Positions 46,678 to 56,065 are shown, counted from the first letter of the stretch. The stretch is DNA of 64,000 nt from Kordiimonadales bacterium IMCC3096 (GCA_016865035.1 CP018227.1:4227442-4291441); one strand, 5' to 3'. Numbers and translations: made by a program. Notes: generated from the letters alone by a model not told the origin.

Positions 46678-47844
46678 TCAGCCGTCGAGAAGCGGCCGCA
46701 TCCGATCAAGTGCAGTCGACAGCGCCTGCTCCGATGACGCAAAGCAGAGCCTCAGATACCCCTCACCCTGCTGGCCGAAGGCAATACCGGGGGCCAGTCC
46801 GACACCGGCTTCCTCCACCAGTCGGCGGGCCAGTGCGAGGCTGTCCGTTACGCCATCAACGGAAAAGAAGGCGTAGAAGGCCGCTTCCGGGGATGCGACG
46901 CGGACGCGGGAGAACTGGCTGAGCCCCTGGGCGACCAGATCCCGGCGACGGCGCAGCCGCTCCACCAGATCATTCACGTAGCCATCGCCGTCACGCAGCG
47001 CCACCGCCCCCGCGTGCTGCACGAAGGTTGTCGGACCAGCGATATTGTATTCATTCAGCTTCGACAGATCGGTGAGCAGCGACGCCGGGGCCGTGATCCA
47101 GCCAAGTCGCCAGCCTGTCATCGACCAGCTCTTGGAAAAGCTGTTGATCGCAATCACCCGGTCATCAGGCTCCGCCACCTCCACGAAGGCTGGCGCATGC
47201 GGCCGGTCGTAGACCAGTCGGGCGTAGACATCGTCCGCAACGATCCAGATGCCGCGCTGCCGCGCCCAGGCCAGGATCGCATCGCGCTGGTCCTCCGGCA
47301 TCATCCAGCCGGTCGGATTACCGGGACTGTTGATGAAGATCGCACGTGTCCGGTCGTCGGCCGCATCGAACAGGCGGTCCAGATCCAGATGCCAGCGCCC
47401 GTCCGTTTCCTGCAGCGCAACGTCACGCGCTTCCCCGCCCATGATGGCGATTGTCTCCCGGCAGTTGGGCCAGACAGGCGTCACCACCAGCACATTGTCA
47501 CCCGGATCCACCAGCGCCTGGAACGTCAGGATGATCGCATTCATGCCCGACGCCGTGACCACGAACCGCTCCAGGTCGAAGGGCCGGTTGTACAGCCGGG
47601 TCATGTAGGCCTGGATCTCCGCCCGCAACGGGGCGACACCTGCGTTCGGGGCGTAGAAGGTCGCGCCCTCGTCCATCGCACGGCGGGCCGCATCCTTGAT
47701 GAAATCGGGGGTCTGTTCGTCCGACTCACCGAACCAGAGGGGAATGAGGCCCTCGCGCCCCTCCCCGAACAGCGAAACCTCCCGGATCTTCGAGTCCGGC
47801 AAGGTATGGATCAGATCGCGGACAAGCGGGCGCAGCAGGCTCAT
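46678..47844 (-). CDS. class I/II PLP-dependent aminotransferase
   Basis: The 388-residue product has the fold-type I core: INSPGNPTGW, ADDVYARLVYD, and PLP lysine K238 in NSFSKSWSMTGWRLG. It resembles aspartate/aromatic-type aminotransferases but the amino donor is not predictable. Its ATG overlaps the meaB stop by 4 nt, making it the last gene of the dapF-to-aminotransferase run. Confidence 0.9.
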   Translation of the reverse strand: MSLLRPLVRDLIHTLPDSKIREVSLFGEGREGLIPLWFGESDEQTPDFIKDAARRAMDEGATFYAPNAGVAPLRAEIQAYMTRLYNRPFDLERFVVTASGMNAIILTFQALVDPGDNVLVVTPVWPNCRETIAIMGGEARDVALQETDGRWHLDLDRLFDAADDRTRAIFINSPGNPTGWMMPEDQRDAILAWARQRGIWIVADDVYARLVYDRPHAPAFVEVAEPDDRVIAINSFSKSWSMTGWRLGWITAPASLLTDLSKLNEYNIAGPTTFVQHAGAVALRDGDGYVNDLVERLRRRRDLVAQGLSQFSRVRVASPEAAFYAFFSVDGVTDSLALARRLVEEAGVGLAPGIAFGQQGEGYLRLCFASSEQALSTALDRMRPLLDG

Positions 47845-48785
47845 GACGGTTCCTTCAGCATTCGCCGGACCAGTTCCAGTGCGGCACTCTCGACAGTCTT
47901 TTCGCCCGCCAGCAGGGCGCGGGCAAGCCCGTCGATCTCCTCCGGGGAGGCCTGGGCAAGACGTTGGCGCAGCAGATCCTGCGCGGCACGGATCAGCAGA
48001 CGCCGGGACCGTGTCATCGGCGCCTGGGCACGGCGGTGCTGGCCGAGGCGATCGATGACGTCGGCCAGCGCCTCCACCCCCTTGCCGGTGGTCGCGACCG
48101 TGCGCAGCACTTCCGTTGCCGGTTCCCGCGCCTGCATGCCCACCATCGTCTTCAGATAGCGCGCGGTCTGGGCACTCAGCGGGTGGTCGCCCTTGTTGAC
48201 GACCAGAACATCGGCGATCTCCAGAATACCGGCCTTGATGGCCTGAACGTCGTCCCCCAGGCCCGGTGCCGCAACGACCACCTTTATGTCGGCGACCTCG
48301 GCGATCTCGACTTCGGACTGCCCCGCGCCGACGGTCTCGATCACGACAACATCCAGACCCGCGGCATCCATGCAGTCGATGACCCGGACGGCGGAGCGCG
48401 ACAGTCCCCCCAGGTGCCCCCGACTGGCGAGCGACCGCACAAAGACGCCCCTGTCCCCGGAATGGCCCGTCATCCGGATCCGGTCGCCCAGGATCGCACC
48501 ACCGGTCACCGGGCTCGACGGATCGACCGCAACCACACCTACCGTCCGCCCCCTTGCCCGCTGTACCTGCACGAAGGCGTTGACCAGGGTCGACTTTCCG
48601 GCGCCGGGCGGGCCGGTGAAACCGACGGTGATCGCCCGCCCCAGATGCCCCCGGATGGCGGCAAGGACCTCTGTCGCCGAAGCGCCCTCGTTCTCCACCA
48701 GCGTGATCGCCCGCGCCAGCGCGCGCCGGTCTCCGGCCAGCAGGTCCTGCAGCCAGTCGCCCCCCGCACTGTCAGGCGAAGTCAT
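47841..48785 (-). CDS. meaB: MeaB/ArgK family GTPase (methylmalonyl-CoA mutase chaperone)
   Basis: The 314-residue G3E-type GTPase shows P-loop GPPGAGKS (58-65), AVDPSSPVTGGAILGDRIRM, VIETVGAGQSEVEIA and NKGDHPLS. MeaB protects and reloads methylmalonyl-CoA mutase. The mutase genes are not in this window. ATG 48785 lies 14 nt inside ptsI. Placement behind phosphotransferase genes is unusual, and co-transcription is inferred from the overlap. Confidence 0.92.
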   Translation of the reverse strand: MTSPDSAGGDWLQDLLAGDRRALARAITLVENEGASATEVLAAIRGHLGRAITVGFTGPPGAGKSTLVNAFVQVQRARGRTVGVVAVDPSSPVTGGAILGDRIRMTGHSGDRGVFVRSLASRGHLGGLSRSAVRVIDCMDAAGLDVVVIETVGAGQSEVEIAEVADIKVVVAAPGLGDDVQAIKAGILEIADVLVVNKGDHPLSAQTARYLKTMVGMQAREPATEVLRTVATTGKGVEALADVIDRLGQHRRAQAPMTRSRRLLIRAAQDLLRQRLAQASPEEIDGLARALLAGEKTVESAALELVRRMLKEPS

Positions 48786-50520
48786 CCAGAACCTCCGCCG
48801 ATCGCTGGGGGTTGGTCTGGGCCATGACGTTGTCGGCGTGCTCGGAGGCGCTGACGGTATCAAGGCGCCGGATGCGCTGCTTGACCTGCGGAATGCTGCC
48901 CACAGCCATGGAGAGGTCGCGAATGCCGAGTCCGACCAGCAGTGGAGAGAAGCGTGGATCGCCGGCGATCTCGCCGCAGACGTTGACCGGGATACCGGCA
49001 CGCAGCGCAGCAGCAACGGCGAACTGCATCAGACGCAGGACCCCGGGATGCAGCGGATCGTAGAGCGTCGCCACCTGCTCGTTCGTGCGGTCCAGGGCCA
49101 GTGTGTACATGGTCAGATCGTTGGTCCCAATGGAGAAGAAATCGCACGCCCGCGCCAGGGCATCGGCCGAGAGTGCCGCCGCCGGCACCTCGATCATCAC
49201 GCCCAGCGGCGGCAGCGGATCGGCGATCCGCACCTTCCGGCGTTTCAGGCGCCGCGCCACCTTGGCCAGCAGACTGCGCACCGCTTCGATCTCGCTGACC
49301 GACGTGATCATGGGCAACAGGATTCGAACCGGGCCATGCGCCCCGGCGCGCAGGATCGCGGCCAGCTGGTTCTCCAGCGAGGTGGCACGCATCAGCGACA
49401 GCCGGATACCGCGCAGGCCAAGCGCGGGATTGTCACCCGGCGGCAGGTCACCGGCCATCGACTGCGGCAGCTTGTCGAAGCCGACGTCCAGCGTGCGGAT
49501 GGTCACTGTCCGCCCCTGCATTCCCTCCACCAGCGACGCGAGCTGGCGGTACTGGGTTTCCTCGTCGGGTTCCGTCTCGGCGGCCATGAACAGGAACTCA
49601 CTGCGCAGCAGACCGATCCCCTCCGCCCCCAGTCCGATGGCCTGCTCCGCCTCGATCGGCAGTTCGATATTGGCCTGCAGATGCACGGCGACACCGTCGC
49701 GGGTCTCCGACGGCAAATCCGTCAGCCTGGCCAGCGCACGCCGCTTTCGCAGCAGCGCGGTTCGCTGGCGGCGGTATCTCTCGACCGTTTCCCTGTCGGG
49801 ACGCACATGCACCACACCGGCCTGACCATCAACGATGACCATGTCGCCATGGCTCACCGATTCCAGCAGATCCTGAACGCCGAGAACCGCCGGCAGCCCG
49901 AGGCCGCGGGCCAGGATCGCCGTATGACCATCCGCCCCGCCGATCTCCGCCACGATCCCGGCGACCTTGCCCGGCGCCATCGCGGCCGTGTCAGCCGGGG
50001 TCACTTCATGGGCGATCACCACGGAACCGGGCGAGACACCGGCAAAGGGCTCCGTCCGCGCGCCGCCCAGCGTCCGGATCAGACGCCGCCCGAGATCGCG
50101 CACATCATCGCCCCGCGCGGCAAGATAGGGGTCGGCAATGGCGCTGAACTGTCGGGCAATGCGCGAGATCTCGGCCTCGACCGCGGCTTCGGCATTCACG
50201 CGGCGGTCCCGGATCGCCGCTTCAACGCCCCGGGTCAGGCGCGACCCCTCCAGCATGCTGGCATGTGCGGCGAGCAGATAACCCATCTCCTCCCCGGCAG
50301 CGCCACCGATGTGTTCCGATTGCTGGCGCAGGTGCGACAGCTGCACCGAAGCGGCAGCCGTGGCATCCCGGAAACGCCGGATCTCCGCGGCGACTTCACT
50401 GGCCGGTATCCGGTATTCGACAACCCGGTCGGTCCCGCCGTCAACGACATGCGCCGGGCCGATGGCAATCCCGTCGGCAACGCCAAGTCCACCGAATGCC
50501 TGGCCAGCGGGGTCCGTCAA
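48772..50520 (-). CDS. ptsI: phosphoenolpyruvate-protein phosphotransferase, enzyme I
   Basis: The 582-residue protein has the EI N-terminal domain with phospho-His H199 in IGGADGHTAILARGLGLPAV and the C-terminal PEP barrel (GLRGIRLSLM, MIEVPAAALSADALARACDF, NVCGEIAGD). It lacks the N-terminal GAF domain of PtsP/EI-Ntr. The start is TTG 50520, overlapping the HPr stop. It passes phosphate from PEP to HPr. With EIIA-Man, HPr and HprK nearby and no EIIB/EIIC gene seen, the phosphorelay is likely regulatory rather than sugar-transporting. Confidence 0.93.
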   Translation of the reverse strand: MTDPAGQAFGGLGVADGIAIGPAHVVDGGTDRVVEYRIPASEVAAEIRRFRDATAAASVQLSHLRQQSEHIGGAAGEEMGYLLAAHASMLEGSRLTRGVEAAIRDRRVNAEAAVEAEISRIARQFSAIADPYLAARGDDVRDLGRRLIRTLGGARTEPFAGVSPGSVVIAHEVTPADTAAMAPGKVAGIVAEIGGADGHTAILARGLGLPAVLGVQDLLESVSHGDMVIVDGQAGVVHVRPDRETVERYRRQRTALLRKRRALARLTDLPSETRDGVAVHLQANIELPIEAEQAIGLGAEGIGLLRSEFLFMAAETEPDEETQYRQLASLVEGMQGRTVTIRTLDVGFDKLPQSMAGDLPPGDNPALGLRGIRLSLMRATSLENQLAAILRAGAHGPVRILLPMITSVSEIEAVRSLLAKVARRLKRRKVRIADPLPPLGVMIEVPAAALSADALARACDFFSIGTNDLTMYTLALDRTNEQVATLYDPLHPGVLRLMQFAVAAALRAGIPVNVCGEIAGDPRFSPLLVGLGIRDLSMAVGSIPQVKQRIRRLDTVSASEHADNVMAQTNPQRSAEVLDDFA

Positions 50521-50795
50521 CGGCCTTCGTCGAAACGTCCCGACACAAGATCGTCGAGCGCCCCGACGGCCTCCTCCGCGTCCTGCCCCTCGGCAGTGAC
50601 GCAGATCTCCGTCCCCTTTGATGCCGCGAGCATCATCAGACCCATGATCGAATCGCCGGTCACGCAGGTCCCGTCCTTTTCGACAGTGACATGCGCGTCC
50701 CAGGCCGCAACGCAGGTCACGAACTTGGCCGCGGCGCGCGCATGCAGCCCCTTCTCGTTGCAGATGGTCAGCCGCCTGACCACCCGCGCTGTCAC
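50517..50795 (-). CDS. phosphocarrier protein HPr
   Basis: The 92-residue protein has the phosphorylated H18 in NEKGLHARAAAKFV and the regulatory S49 in GDSIMGLMMLAAS, the target of the HPr kinase encoded upstream. HPr relays phosphate from enzyme I to EIIA. It starts at GTG 50795, overlapping the EIIA stop by 4 nt, and its stop overlaps the ptsI start by 4 nt. This coupling suggests matched production of EIIA, HPr and EI. Confidence 0.95.
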   Translation of the reverse strand: MTARVVRRLTICNEKGLHARAAAKFVTCVAAWDAHVTVEKDGTCVTGDSIMGLMMLAASKGTEICVTAEGQDAEEAVGALDDLVSGRFDEGR

Positions 50796-51199
50796 TGATC
50801 GCCCCCGTTCAGCACCTGCGAGGCGACATTGATGTACTTCCGCCCTGCCTCCTGCGCGATGGCTGCCGCCTCCCGCAGGCTCGACTTCTCCCGGACCGTC
50901 GCGAGCTTGATCAGCATCGGCAGGTTCATGCCCGCAATCACCTCGACCTCCCCCTGGTCCATCATCGAGATCGCGAGGTTGGAGGGGGTGCCCCCGAACA
51001 TGTCGGTGAGCAGAACCACGCCGTCCCCATCATTGACGGCCGACACAGCCTCCATGATGTCCTTGCGGCGCTGTTCCATGTCGTCGTCCGGTCCGATGGA
51101 TATTGCGCGCACATTTTCCTGCGCGCCCACGACATGCTCGGTTGCGGCAATGAATTCCTCCGCCAATCGACCATGCGTTACCAGAACCATGCCAATCAT
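50792..51199 (-). CDS. EIIA component of the mannose-type PTS (ManX-like)
   Basis: The 135-residue protein has the EIIA-Man signature: phosphohistidine H9 in MVLVTHGRLAEEF, VVLLTDMFGGTPSNLA and GMNLPMLIKLAT. The alphaproteobacterial orthologue acts as a regulatory phosphorylation sensor because EIIB/EIIC partners are absent. The ATG at 51199 is the family start. It follows rapZ after 40 nt and overlaps the HPr gene by 4 nt. Confidence 0.93.
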   Translation of the reverse strand: MIGMVLVTHGRLAEEFIAATEHVVGAQENVRAISIGPDDDMEQRRKDIMEAVSAVNDGDGVVLLTDMFGGTPSNLAISMMDQGEVEVIAGMNLPMLIKLATVREKSSLREAAAIAQEAGRKYINVASQVLNGGDQ

Positions 51200-51239
51200 C
51201 GGTTCCTGTCTCCGTTTGCCCTGTTGGCGATGCTGCCGC

Positions 51240-52133
51240 TCAGGGCAGATCACGATGGCGAACGGTCACACGAGTGTCATCTCCACGCAAGCGTGCAGCA
51301 ATCTGCTCCGCCGTGAAGACCGACCTGTGCCGGCCACCTGTGCACCCGATCGCGATCGTCAGATACGACTTTCCCTCTCTGGCGTAGCGCGGCAACAGAA
51401 AGGAAAGCATGTCATCCAGCTTTTCGATGAACGGCGGCCAGCCCGGATCCGTCATGATGTGATCCTGCACCGGCGTGTCGAGGCCCGTGCCCTCCCGCAG
51501 TTCCGCGACATAATAGGGATTTTCCAGAAAGCGGACATCGAACACCAGATCCGCCGCCCGAGGCAGCCCGCGCCGGAACGAGAATGACATGACATGGATC
51601 TGTGTGTGCTGCTCCGCGCCCAGGTCAAAAAGCCGCCGCATGTGTTCCCTGAGGTCCGGCAGCGACAGCGCGGTGGTGTCCACGACACAGTCCACCCGGT
51701 CCTGCAGCCCGGCGAACATCTCCTGCTCGATGCGGATGCCGTCGGCCACTGTCCGGTCGGATGCCATCGGATGGCGACGCCGCGTCTCCGTGAAGCGGTG
51801 CTGCAGCACATCCGCATCGCAGGTGAAGAAACAGAAGCGGACATTGATCTCACCGGTCTGGCGCAGCGCCGTGAGCTGTACGTCGAGCTGGTCGGAGTCG
51901 AAATCACGGGTGCGGCTGTCGATCCCGATGGCAAGGCAACGGCGCTTGCCGTCGTCCTGGGTGCCCCCGTCCCGCCCCAGCAGGGCCGGAAGCAGAAACA
52001 GCGGCAGGTTGTCGACAACCTCCCAGCCCATGTCTTCCAGCATCTTCAGCGCGGAACTCTTGCCTGCGCCGGAGAGCCCGGTCACGAGAAGAAGTTCATC
52101 CTTCTCAACATGTTCGGTCATGTTCTCGCTCAT
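51240..52133 (-). CDS. rapZ: RNase adapter protein RapZ
   Basis: The 297-residue protein has the P-loop VTGLSGAGKSSALKML at about 18-32, EDMGWEVVDNLPLFLLP, DSRTRDF, VFDVRFLENPYYV and the C-terminal IAIGCTGGRHRSV signature. In gammaproteobacteria RapZ guides RNase E to GlmZ; in alphaproteobacteria its partner RNA is not established. Its ATG overlaps the hprK stop by 4 nt. Confidence 0.95.
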   Translation of the reverse strand: MSENMTEHVEKDELLLVTGLSGAGKSSALKMLEDMGWEVVDNLPLFLLPALLGRDGGTQDDGKRRCLAIGIDSRTRDFDSDQLDVQLTALRQTGEINVRFCFFTCDADVLQHRFTETRRRHPMASDRTVADGIRIEQEMFAGLQDRVDCVVDTTALSLPDLREHMRRLFDLGAEQHTQIHVMSFSFRRGLPRAADLVFDVRFLENPYYVAELREGTGLDTPVQDHIMTDPGWPPFIEKLDDMLSFLLPRYAREGKSYLTIAIGCTGGRHRSVFTAEQIAARLRGDDTRVTVRHRDLP

Positions 52134-52579
52134 TCCAATCGCTTGTGCGGGTTCAGTGCAACAGCCAGTGCCATGGCCAATCTGGCCGTCGCGGCAGCGT
52201 CGAAAGGGTATAGCCGGACGCGGAGCGTCCCGATACCCGCATGGCGGAAAATTTCCGGCTCCGGCATGCGGGGGACTTCTTCGCGCGACGGAACAAGATC
52301 GACCACCAGCCGAAGGGGGGCAGCTTCCAGTCGCTGGGCATCATCCAGTCTGACCACGCCAATGCCGCGCACTTCCAGCAGCCCCGCCAGCGTGGCAGGA
52401 GCCGTGGCCCGCAGCTCCGTCCCCATGACAGACAACACAACCCGGTCGTCGGCGATCACCTGCCAGCCCTCAGCCAGCAGCCGCAGCGCCAGATCGGACT
52501 TGCCCGCCCCGGACCCGCCACGCAGCAGGACTGCGGCCCCATCGAGCGCGACAGCCGTTCCGTGAAGGGTTTCGGACAT
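52130..52579 (-). CDS. hprK: short HPr kinase/phosphorylase
   Basis: The 149-residue protein is the catalytic domain only, as in most alphaproteobacteria: P-loop LRGGSGAGKSDLALRLLAEG, VIADDRVVLS and LLEVRGIGVVRLDDAQ, which carries the HprK signature. It lacks the N-terminal domain of Gram-positive HprK. It phosphorylates HPr on serine, and S49 of the HPr encoded downstream is a plausible target. It follows ftsY after 5 nt and overlaps rapZ by 4 nt. Confidence 0.95.
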   Translation of the reverse strand: MSETLHGTAVALDGAAVLLRGGSGAGKSDLALRLLAEGWQVIADDRVVLSVMGTELRATAPATLAGLLEVRGIGVVRLDDAQRLEAAPLRLVVDLVPSREEVPRMPEPEIFRHAGIGTLRVRLYPFDAAATARLAMALAVALNPHKRLE

Positions 52580-52584
52580 GGCCT

Positions 52585-53520
52585 TCAGTCAGCAACGCCG
52601 CAGAGCGCACGGGCGAAGTCATCGGCATCGAAGGGGCGCAGATCCTCCGCCTGTTCGCCGACACCTACATAATGGACAGGCAGGCCGAACTTGTCCGCCA
52701 CCGCAACCAGCACGCCGCCCCGTGCGGACCCGTCCAGCTTGGTCATCACCAGACCGGTGACCTGGCAGACGTCGCGAAAGACCTCCACCTGGTTGACCGC
52801 GTTCTGACCCGTGGTCGCATCCAGCACCAGCAGCACGGCGTGCGGCGCGCTCTCGTCCTGCTTCTTCAGGACACGGACGATCTTTTCCAGTTCGGCCATC
52901 AGGTTGGCCTTGTTCTGCAGCCGTCCTGCCGTGTCGATCAGCAACAGGTCGGCCGAAACATCCCGCGCGCGTTTCAGGGCATCGAAGGCAAGACCCGCGG
53001 AGTCCGCCCCGCTGTCGCGCGCCACGACTTCCGCCCCGGTCCGCTCCCCCCAGATCTTGAGCTGGTCGATGGCTGCCGCACGAAAGGTGTCGCCGGCACA
53101 AAGCACGACCCTGTTCCCGATCTCCCGCTGATGATGGGCGATCTTGCCGATGGTCGTGGTCTTGCCGACACCGTTCACGCCGACCACCAGGACAACGTTC
53201 GGCTTCCGCGCCGCATCCAGTTCCAGCGGCAGGGCCACCGGTTTCAGCGTATTGGCGACAGCGTCGGCCAGTGCGCCGCGCACTTCCTCGTCCGTGACGT
53301 CCTTGTCGTACCGCCCCTTCGCGATCTCCGTGGTGATCCGCGCCGCTGCCTGCACCCCCAGGTCGGCACGGATCAGGATCTCCTCCAGATCCTCCAGCGC
53401 CTCGTCATCCAGTTTCCGGCGGGTGAAGACGGCGCTGATGCTGCCGGTCAGTTGGCCTGTGGAGCGTTTCAGCCCGTCCTTCAGACGTCCGAACCAGCCC
53501 TTGCGTTCCTGCTCCGCCAT
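52585..53520 (-). CDS. ftsY: signal recognition particle receptor FtsY
   Basis: The 311-residue protein has the SRP GTPase N domain and G domain: GVNGVGKTTTIGKIAHH (G1), DTFRAAAIDQLKIW, DTAGRLQNKANLM (G3), TKLDGSARGG (G4) and the ALPVHYVGVGEQAEDLRPF-like end. FtsY docks SRP-nascent-chain complexes at the membrane. The ATG shares one nucleotide with the mtaB stop (TGATG). Confidence 0.97.
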   Translation of the reverse strand: MAEQERKGWFGRLKDGLKRSTGQLTGSISAVFTRRKLDDEALEDLEEILIRADLGVQAAARITTEIAKGRYDKDVTDEEVRGALADAVANTLKPVALPLELDAARKPNVVLVVGVNGVGKTTTIGKIAHHQREIGNRVVLCAGDTFRAAAIDQLKIWGERTGAEVVARDSGADSAGLAFDALKRARDVSADLLLIDTAGRLQNKANLMAELEKIVRVLKKQDESAPHAVLLVLDATTGQNAVNQVEVFRDVCQVTGLVMTKLDGSARGGVLVAVADKFGLPVHYVGVGEQAEDLRPFDADDFARALCGVAD

Positions 53521-54764
53521 CAGGCCGCCCTCGCCTGCAGTGTCTCACCATCGACACCGACACCTTCGGCCCGGACGATATTCCCGGGGAGCGCCTCCCC
53601 CAGCAGCTGCACGCTGGCAAAATGGGCCGAATGTCCCTTGCCGGCGGTTTCCACCAGCACCTCGACAGGTCGGCCGACCTGCGCAGCGAGATGTCGCGCA
53701 GCGGCCGCCGACCCGAGTGCCCGCAAGGCCGCGGCGCGTTCCTTCCGCACCGGCTTCGGCACGGCGGGCATGCGGGCGGCGGGTGTTCCCGGACGCTCCG
53801 AATAGGGGAACACATGCAGCCAGGTCAGATCGCAATCCTCCACCAGACGACAGGAGTTGCGATGCATCTCCTCGGATTCGGTCGGGAACCCGGCGATCAG
53901 ATCCGCACCGAACACGATGTCGGGCCGCAGCCGCCGGGCCTCCGCGCAGAACCGGATCGCATCAACGCGACCATGACGGCGCTTCATGCGTTTCAGCACC
54001 AGGTCATCCCCCGCCTGAAGCGAGAGATGCAGGTGCGGCATCAGACGCGGTTCCTCCGCGATCAGACGCCAGATGTCCGCATCGACCTCGACCGGATCAA
54101 TGGAGGTCAGGCGCAGCCGCGCGATCTCCGGCACCATGGCCAGCAGGCGACGGCACAATTGCCCGAGGCTCGGCTGTCCCGGCAGGTCCGGACCATAGGA
54201 CGTGATGTCGACACCGGTCAGCACGATCTCCCGTACCCCCTGCGCCGCCAGCTTGCGCGCCTCATCGACCACGACACCGATGGGGACGGAGCGGGAATTG
54301 CCGCGTCCGAAGGGAATGATGCAGAAGGTGCAGCGATGGTCGCAGCCGTTCTGGACCTGCAGGAAGGCACGCGCCCGCCCGTCGAAGCCTTCGATCAGGT
54401 GCCCGGCGGTTTCGCTGACCTGCATGATGTCCTGCACCAGCACCGGGTCATTGGTGCCCCGGGTGAAGGCCGCCGGATCCAGCTTCTCCCGATTGCCGAC
54501 GACCCTGTCGACCTCCGGCATGTCCCCCCAGGTTGCAGGGGCGATCTGGGCCGCGCAGCCGGTGACCACGATCTCCGCCTCCGGACGCTCGCGGCGCAGG
54601 CGGCGGATCGTCTGACGCGCCTGACGCTCGGCTTCGGCGGTCACGGCGCAGGTATTGACGACGATGACGTCATCGCGGTCCGCCATGCTGGCATGACCCC
54701 GCATCACCTCTGCCTCCCAGGCATTCAGGCGGCAACCGAAAGTGACGATCTCCGGCCCGCTCAT
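53520..54764 (-). CDS. mtaB: tRNA t6A37 methylthiotransferase MtaB
   Basis: The 414-residue radical-SAM enzyme has the N-terminal UPF0004 domain (VTFGCRLNAWEAEVM, NTCAVTAEAERQARQ) and the core with the FeS motif NGCDHRCTFCIIPFGRGNSR, plus EIVLTGVDITSYG. MtaB methylthiolates t6A at position 37 of ANN-decoding tRNAs. It overlaps dapF by 4 nt and ftsY by one. The dapF-mtaB-ftsY order is common in alphaproteobacteria. Confidence 0.95.
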   Translation of the reverse strand: MSGPEIVTFGCRLNAWEAEVMRGHASMADRDDVIVVNTCAVTAEAERQARQTIRRLRRERPEAEIVVTGCAAQIAPATWGDMPEVDRVVGNREKLDPAAFTRGTNDPVLVQDIMQVSETAGHLIEGFDGRARAFLQVQNGCDHRCTFCIIPFGRGNSRSVPIGVVVDEARKLAAQGVREIVLTGVDITSYGPDLPGQPSLGQLCRRLLAMVPEIARLRLTSIDPVEVDADIWRLIAEEPRLMPHLHLSLQAGDDLVLKRMKRRHGRVDAIRFCAEARRLRPDIVFGADLIAGFPTESEEMHRNSCRLVEDCDLTWLHVFPYSERPGTPAARMPAVPKPVRKERAAALRALGSAAAARHLAAQVGRPVEVLVETAGKGHSAHFASVQLLGEALPGNIVRAEGVGVDGETLQARAA

Positions 54765-55600
54765 GCTGCGGCACCCGCCAGCACGCCCGGGTCGATGATG
54801 CCGTGGAAACTCAGGCTGGCCGCACCGGTCATCAGCACCGCCCCATCCGCATCCATGTCCATCCAGAGCGGTCCGCCGTCGAGGTCGATCCGCACCGGCC
54901 CGTCAATCAGGCCACGCGTCCGCGCCGCGGCATAGGTCGCGCAGGTGCCGGACCCGCAGGCCGAGGTGATGCCTGCACCGCGTTCGAACACACGCAGCCG
55001 GAAACTGCCGTCCGCACGCTGGCTTGCGACCGAGACATTCACCCGGTCGGGAAACAGTTCATGATTCTCGATTGTCGGACCGATGTCGGCAAGCGGCACG
55101 GCCTCCGCATCCGGCACGAAGAACACGACATGCGGATTGCCCATGGACACGGCCACGGGATCGGAAAGGTCACCGACAGTGAGGTCGAGGTGCTGCGTAT
55201 CCATCTCCCGCGCCAGAGGAACATCCTGCCAGCCGAAGCGGGGCTGTCCCATGCGTGCCGTGAACAGGCCCTGCCCGGCATCCGACACCTGCAGAAGCCC
55301 GCCCGGACTGTCGATATCGACGGTCTCTCCGCCACTTTCCTCCAGCAACAGACGTCCGACGCAGCGGGTGCCGTTGCCACAGGCCCCGGCCGGCGAGCCA
55401 TCGGAATTGTCGATGCGCATGTAGCAGGCCGCACTGTCGCTCGGCATCAGGGTCAGCAACTGGTCGAACCCCACGCCGTGCCGACGGTCGCCGATCGCCC
55501 GGATGATGCCGGGTGTCAGCCCGATCGGCTGCCGACGCGCATCCAGCACGACAAAATCATTGCCGAGACCGTGCATCTTTATGAAGGGCAGGGGTTCCAT
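54761..55600 (-). CDS. dapF: diaminopimelate epimerase
   Basis: The 279-residue enzyme has both catalytic cysteines, C74 in AGACGNGTRC and C215 in TSACGSGTCA, and starts PFIKMHGLGNDFVVLDARRQ. It interconverts LL- and meso-diaminopimelate for peptidoglycan and lysine synthesis. It is the first gene of the ten-gene minus-strand run ending at the aminotransferase. It is divergent from the acylphosphatase gene (120 nt). Confidence 0.97.
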   Translation of the reverse strand: MEPLPFIKMHGLGNDFVVLDARRQPIGLTPGIIRAIGDRRHGVGFDQLLTLMPSDSAACYMRIDNSDGSPAGACGNGTRCVGRLLLEESGGETVDIDSPGGLLQVSDAGQGLFTARMGQPRFGWQDVPLAREMDTQHLDLTVGDLSDPVAVSMGNPHVVFFVPDAEAVPLADIGPTIENHELFPDRVNVSVASQRADGSFRLRVFERGAGITSACGSGTCATYAAARTRGLIDGPVRIDLDGGPLWMDMDADGAVLMTGAASLSFHGIIDPGVLAGAAA

Positions 55601-55720
55601 GTCTCAGAGTCGCAATTGCGCCTTTCCGGCGGTTGTCACGCGGGGTTTGAAGCGTTCTATATGGTCCCCGACCCTGTTCTGTCCATGTTGCAGAACAGCG
55701 CTCCTGCAGAGGAGCCGACC

Positions 55721-56023
55721 ATGACCAGCGAACCATCCGACCTCAGCGCCCTGCATGTGGTGTTTCACGGACGTGTTCAGGGTGTCTGGTTTCGTGGTTT
55801 TACCTGTCGCAATGCGGCGGAACTGGGCGTCACCGGCTGGGTCCGCAACCGCCTGGACGGCACTGTCGAAGCCCAGATGGTCGGCGAAGGCCGTCAGATC
55901 AACGAACTGCTGCGCCGCTGCCGCAAGGGCCCGCCTGCGGCGAAGGTGGAACAGGCGATTGGCCAGCCCGGTCCCCTGCCCGACCCCTTGCCAACCGGAT
56001 TTCGCCAGCGCGACACGATCTGA
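55721..56023 (+). CDS. acylphosphatase
   Basis: The 100-residue protein has the acylphosphatase signature FHGRVQGVWFRGFT with the catalytic arginine and GWVRNRLDGTVEAQ with the catalytic asparagine. It hydrolyses acyl phosphates. ATG 55721 is preferred because GAGGAG lies about 8 nt upstream; a much longer open frame runs antisense through dapF. It converges with the zinc-ribbon gene. Confidence 0.93.
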   Translation: MTSEPSDLSALHVVFHGRVQGVWFRGFTCRNAAELGVTGWVRNRLDGTVEAQMVGEGRQINELLRRCRKGPPAAKVEQAIGQPGPLPDPLPTGFRQRDTI

Positions 56024-56065
56024 ACAGGGTGGATGGGCGCGTGCCGGGGAACGGAGAGATTCCGT

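Noticed and set aside
48286..50832. 848-codon plus-strand open frame
   Set aside because: It is antisense to meaB and ptsI, which carry all their motifs.
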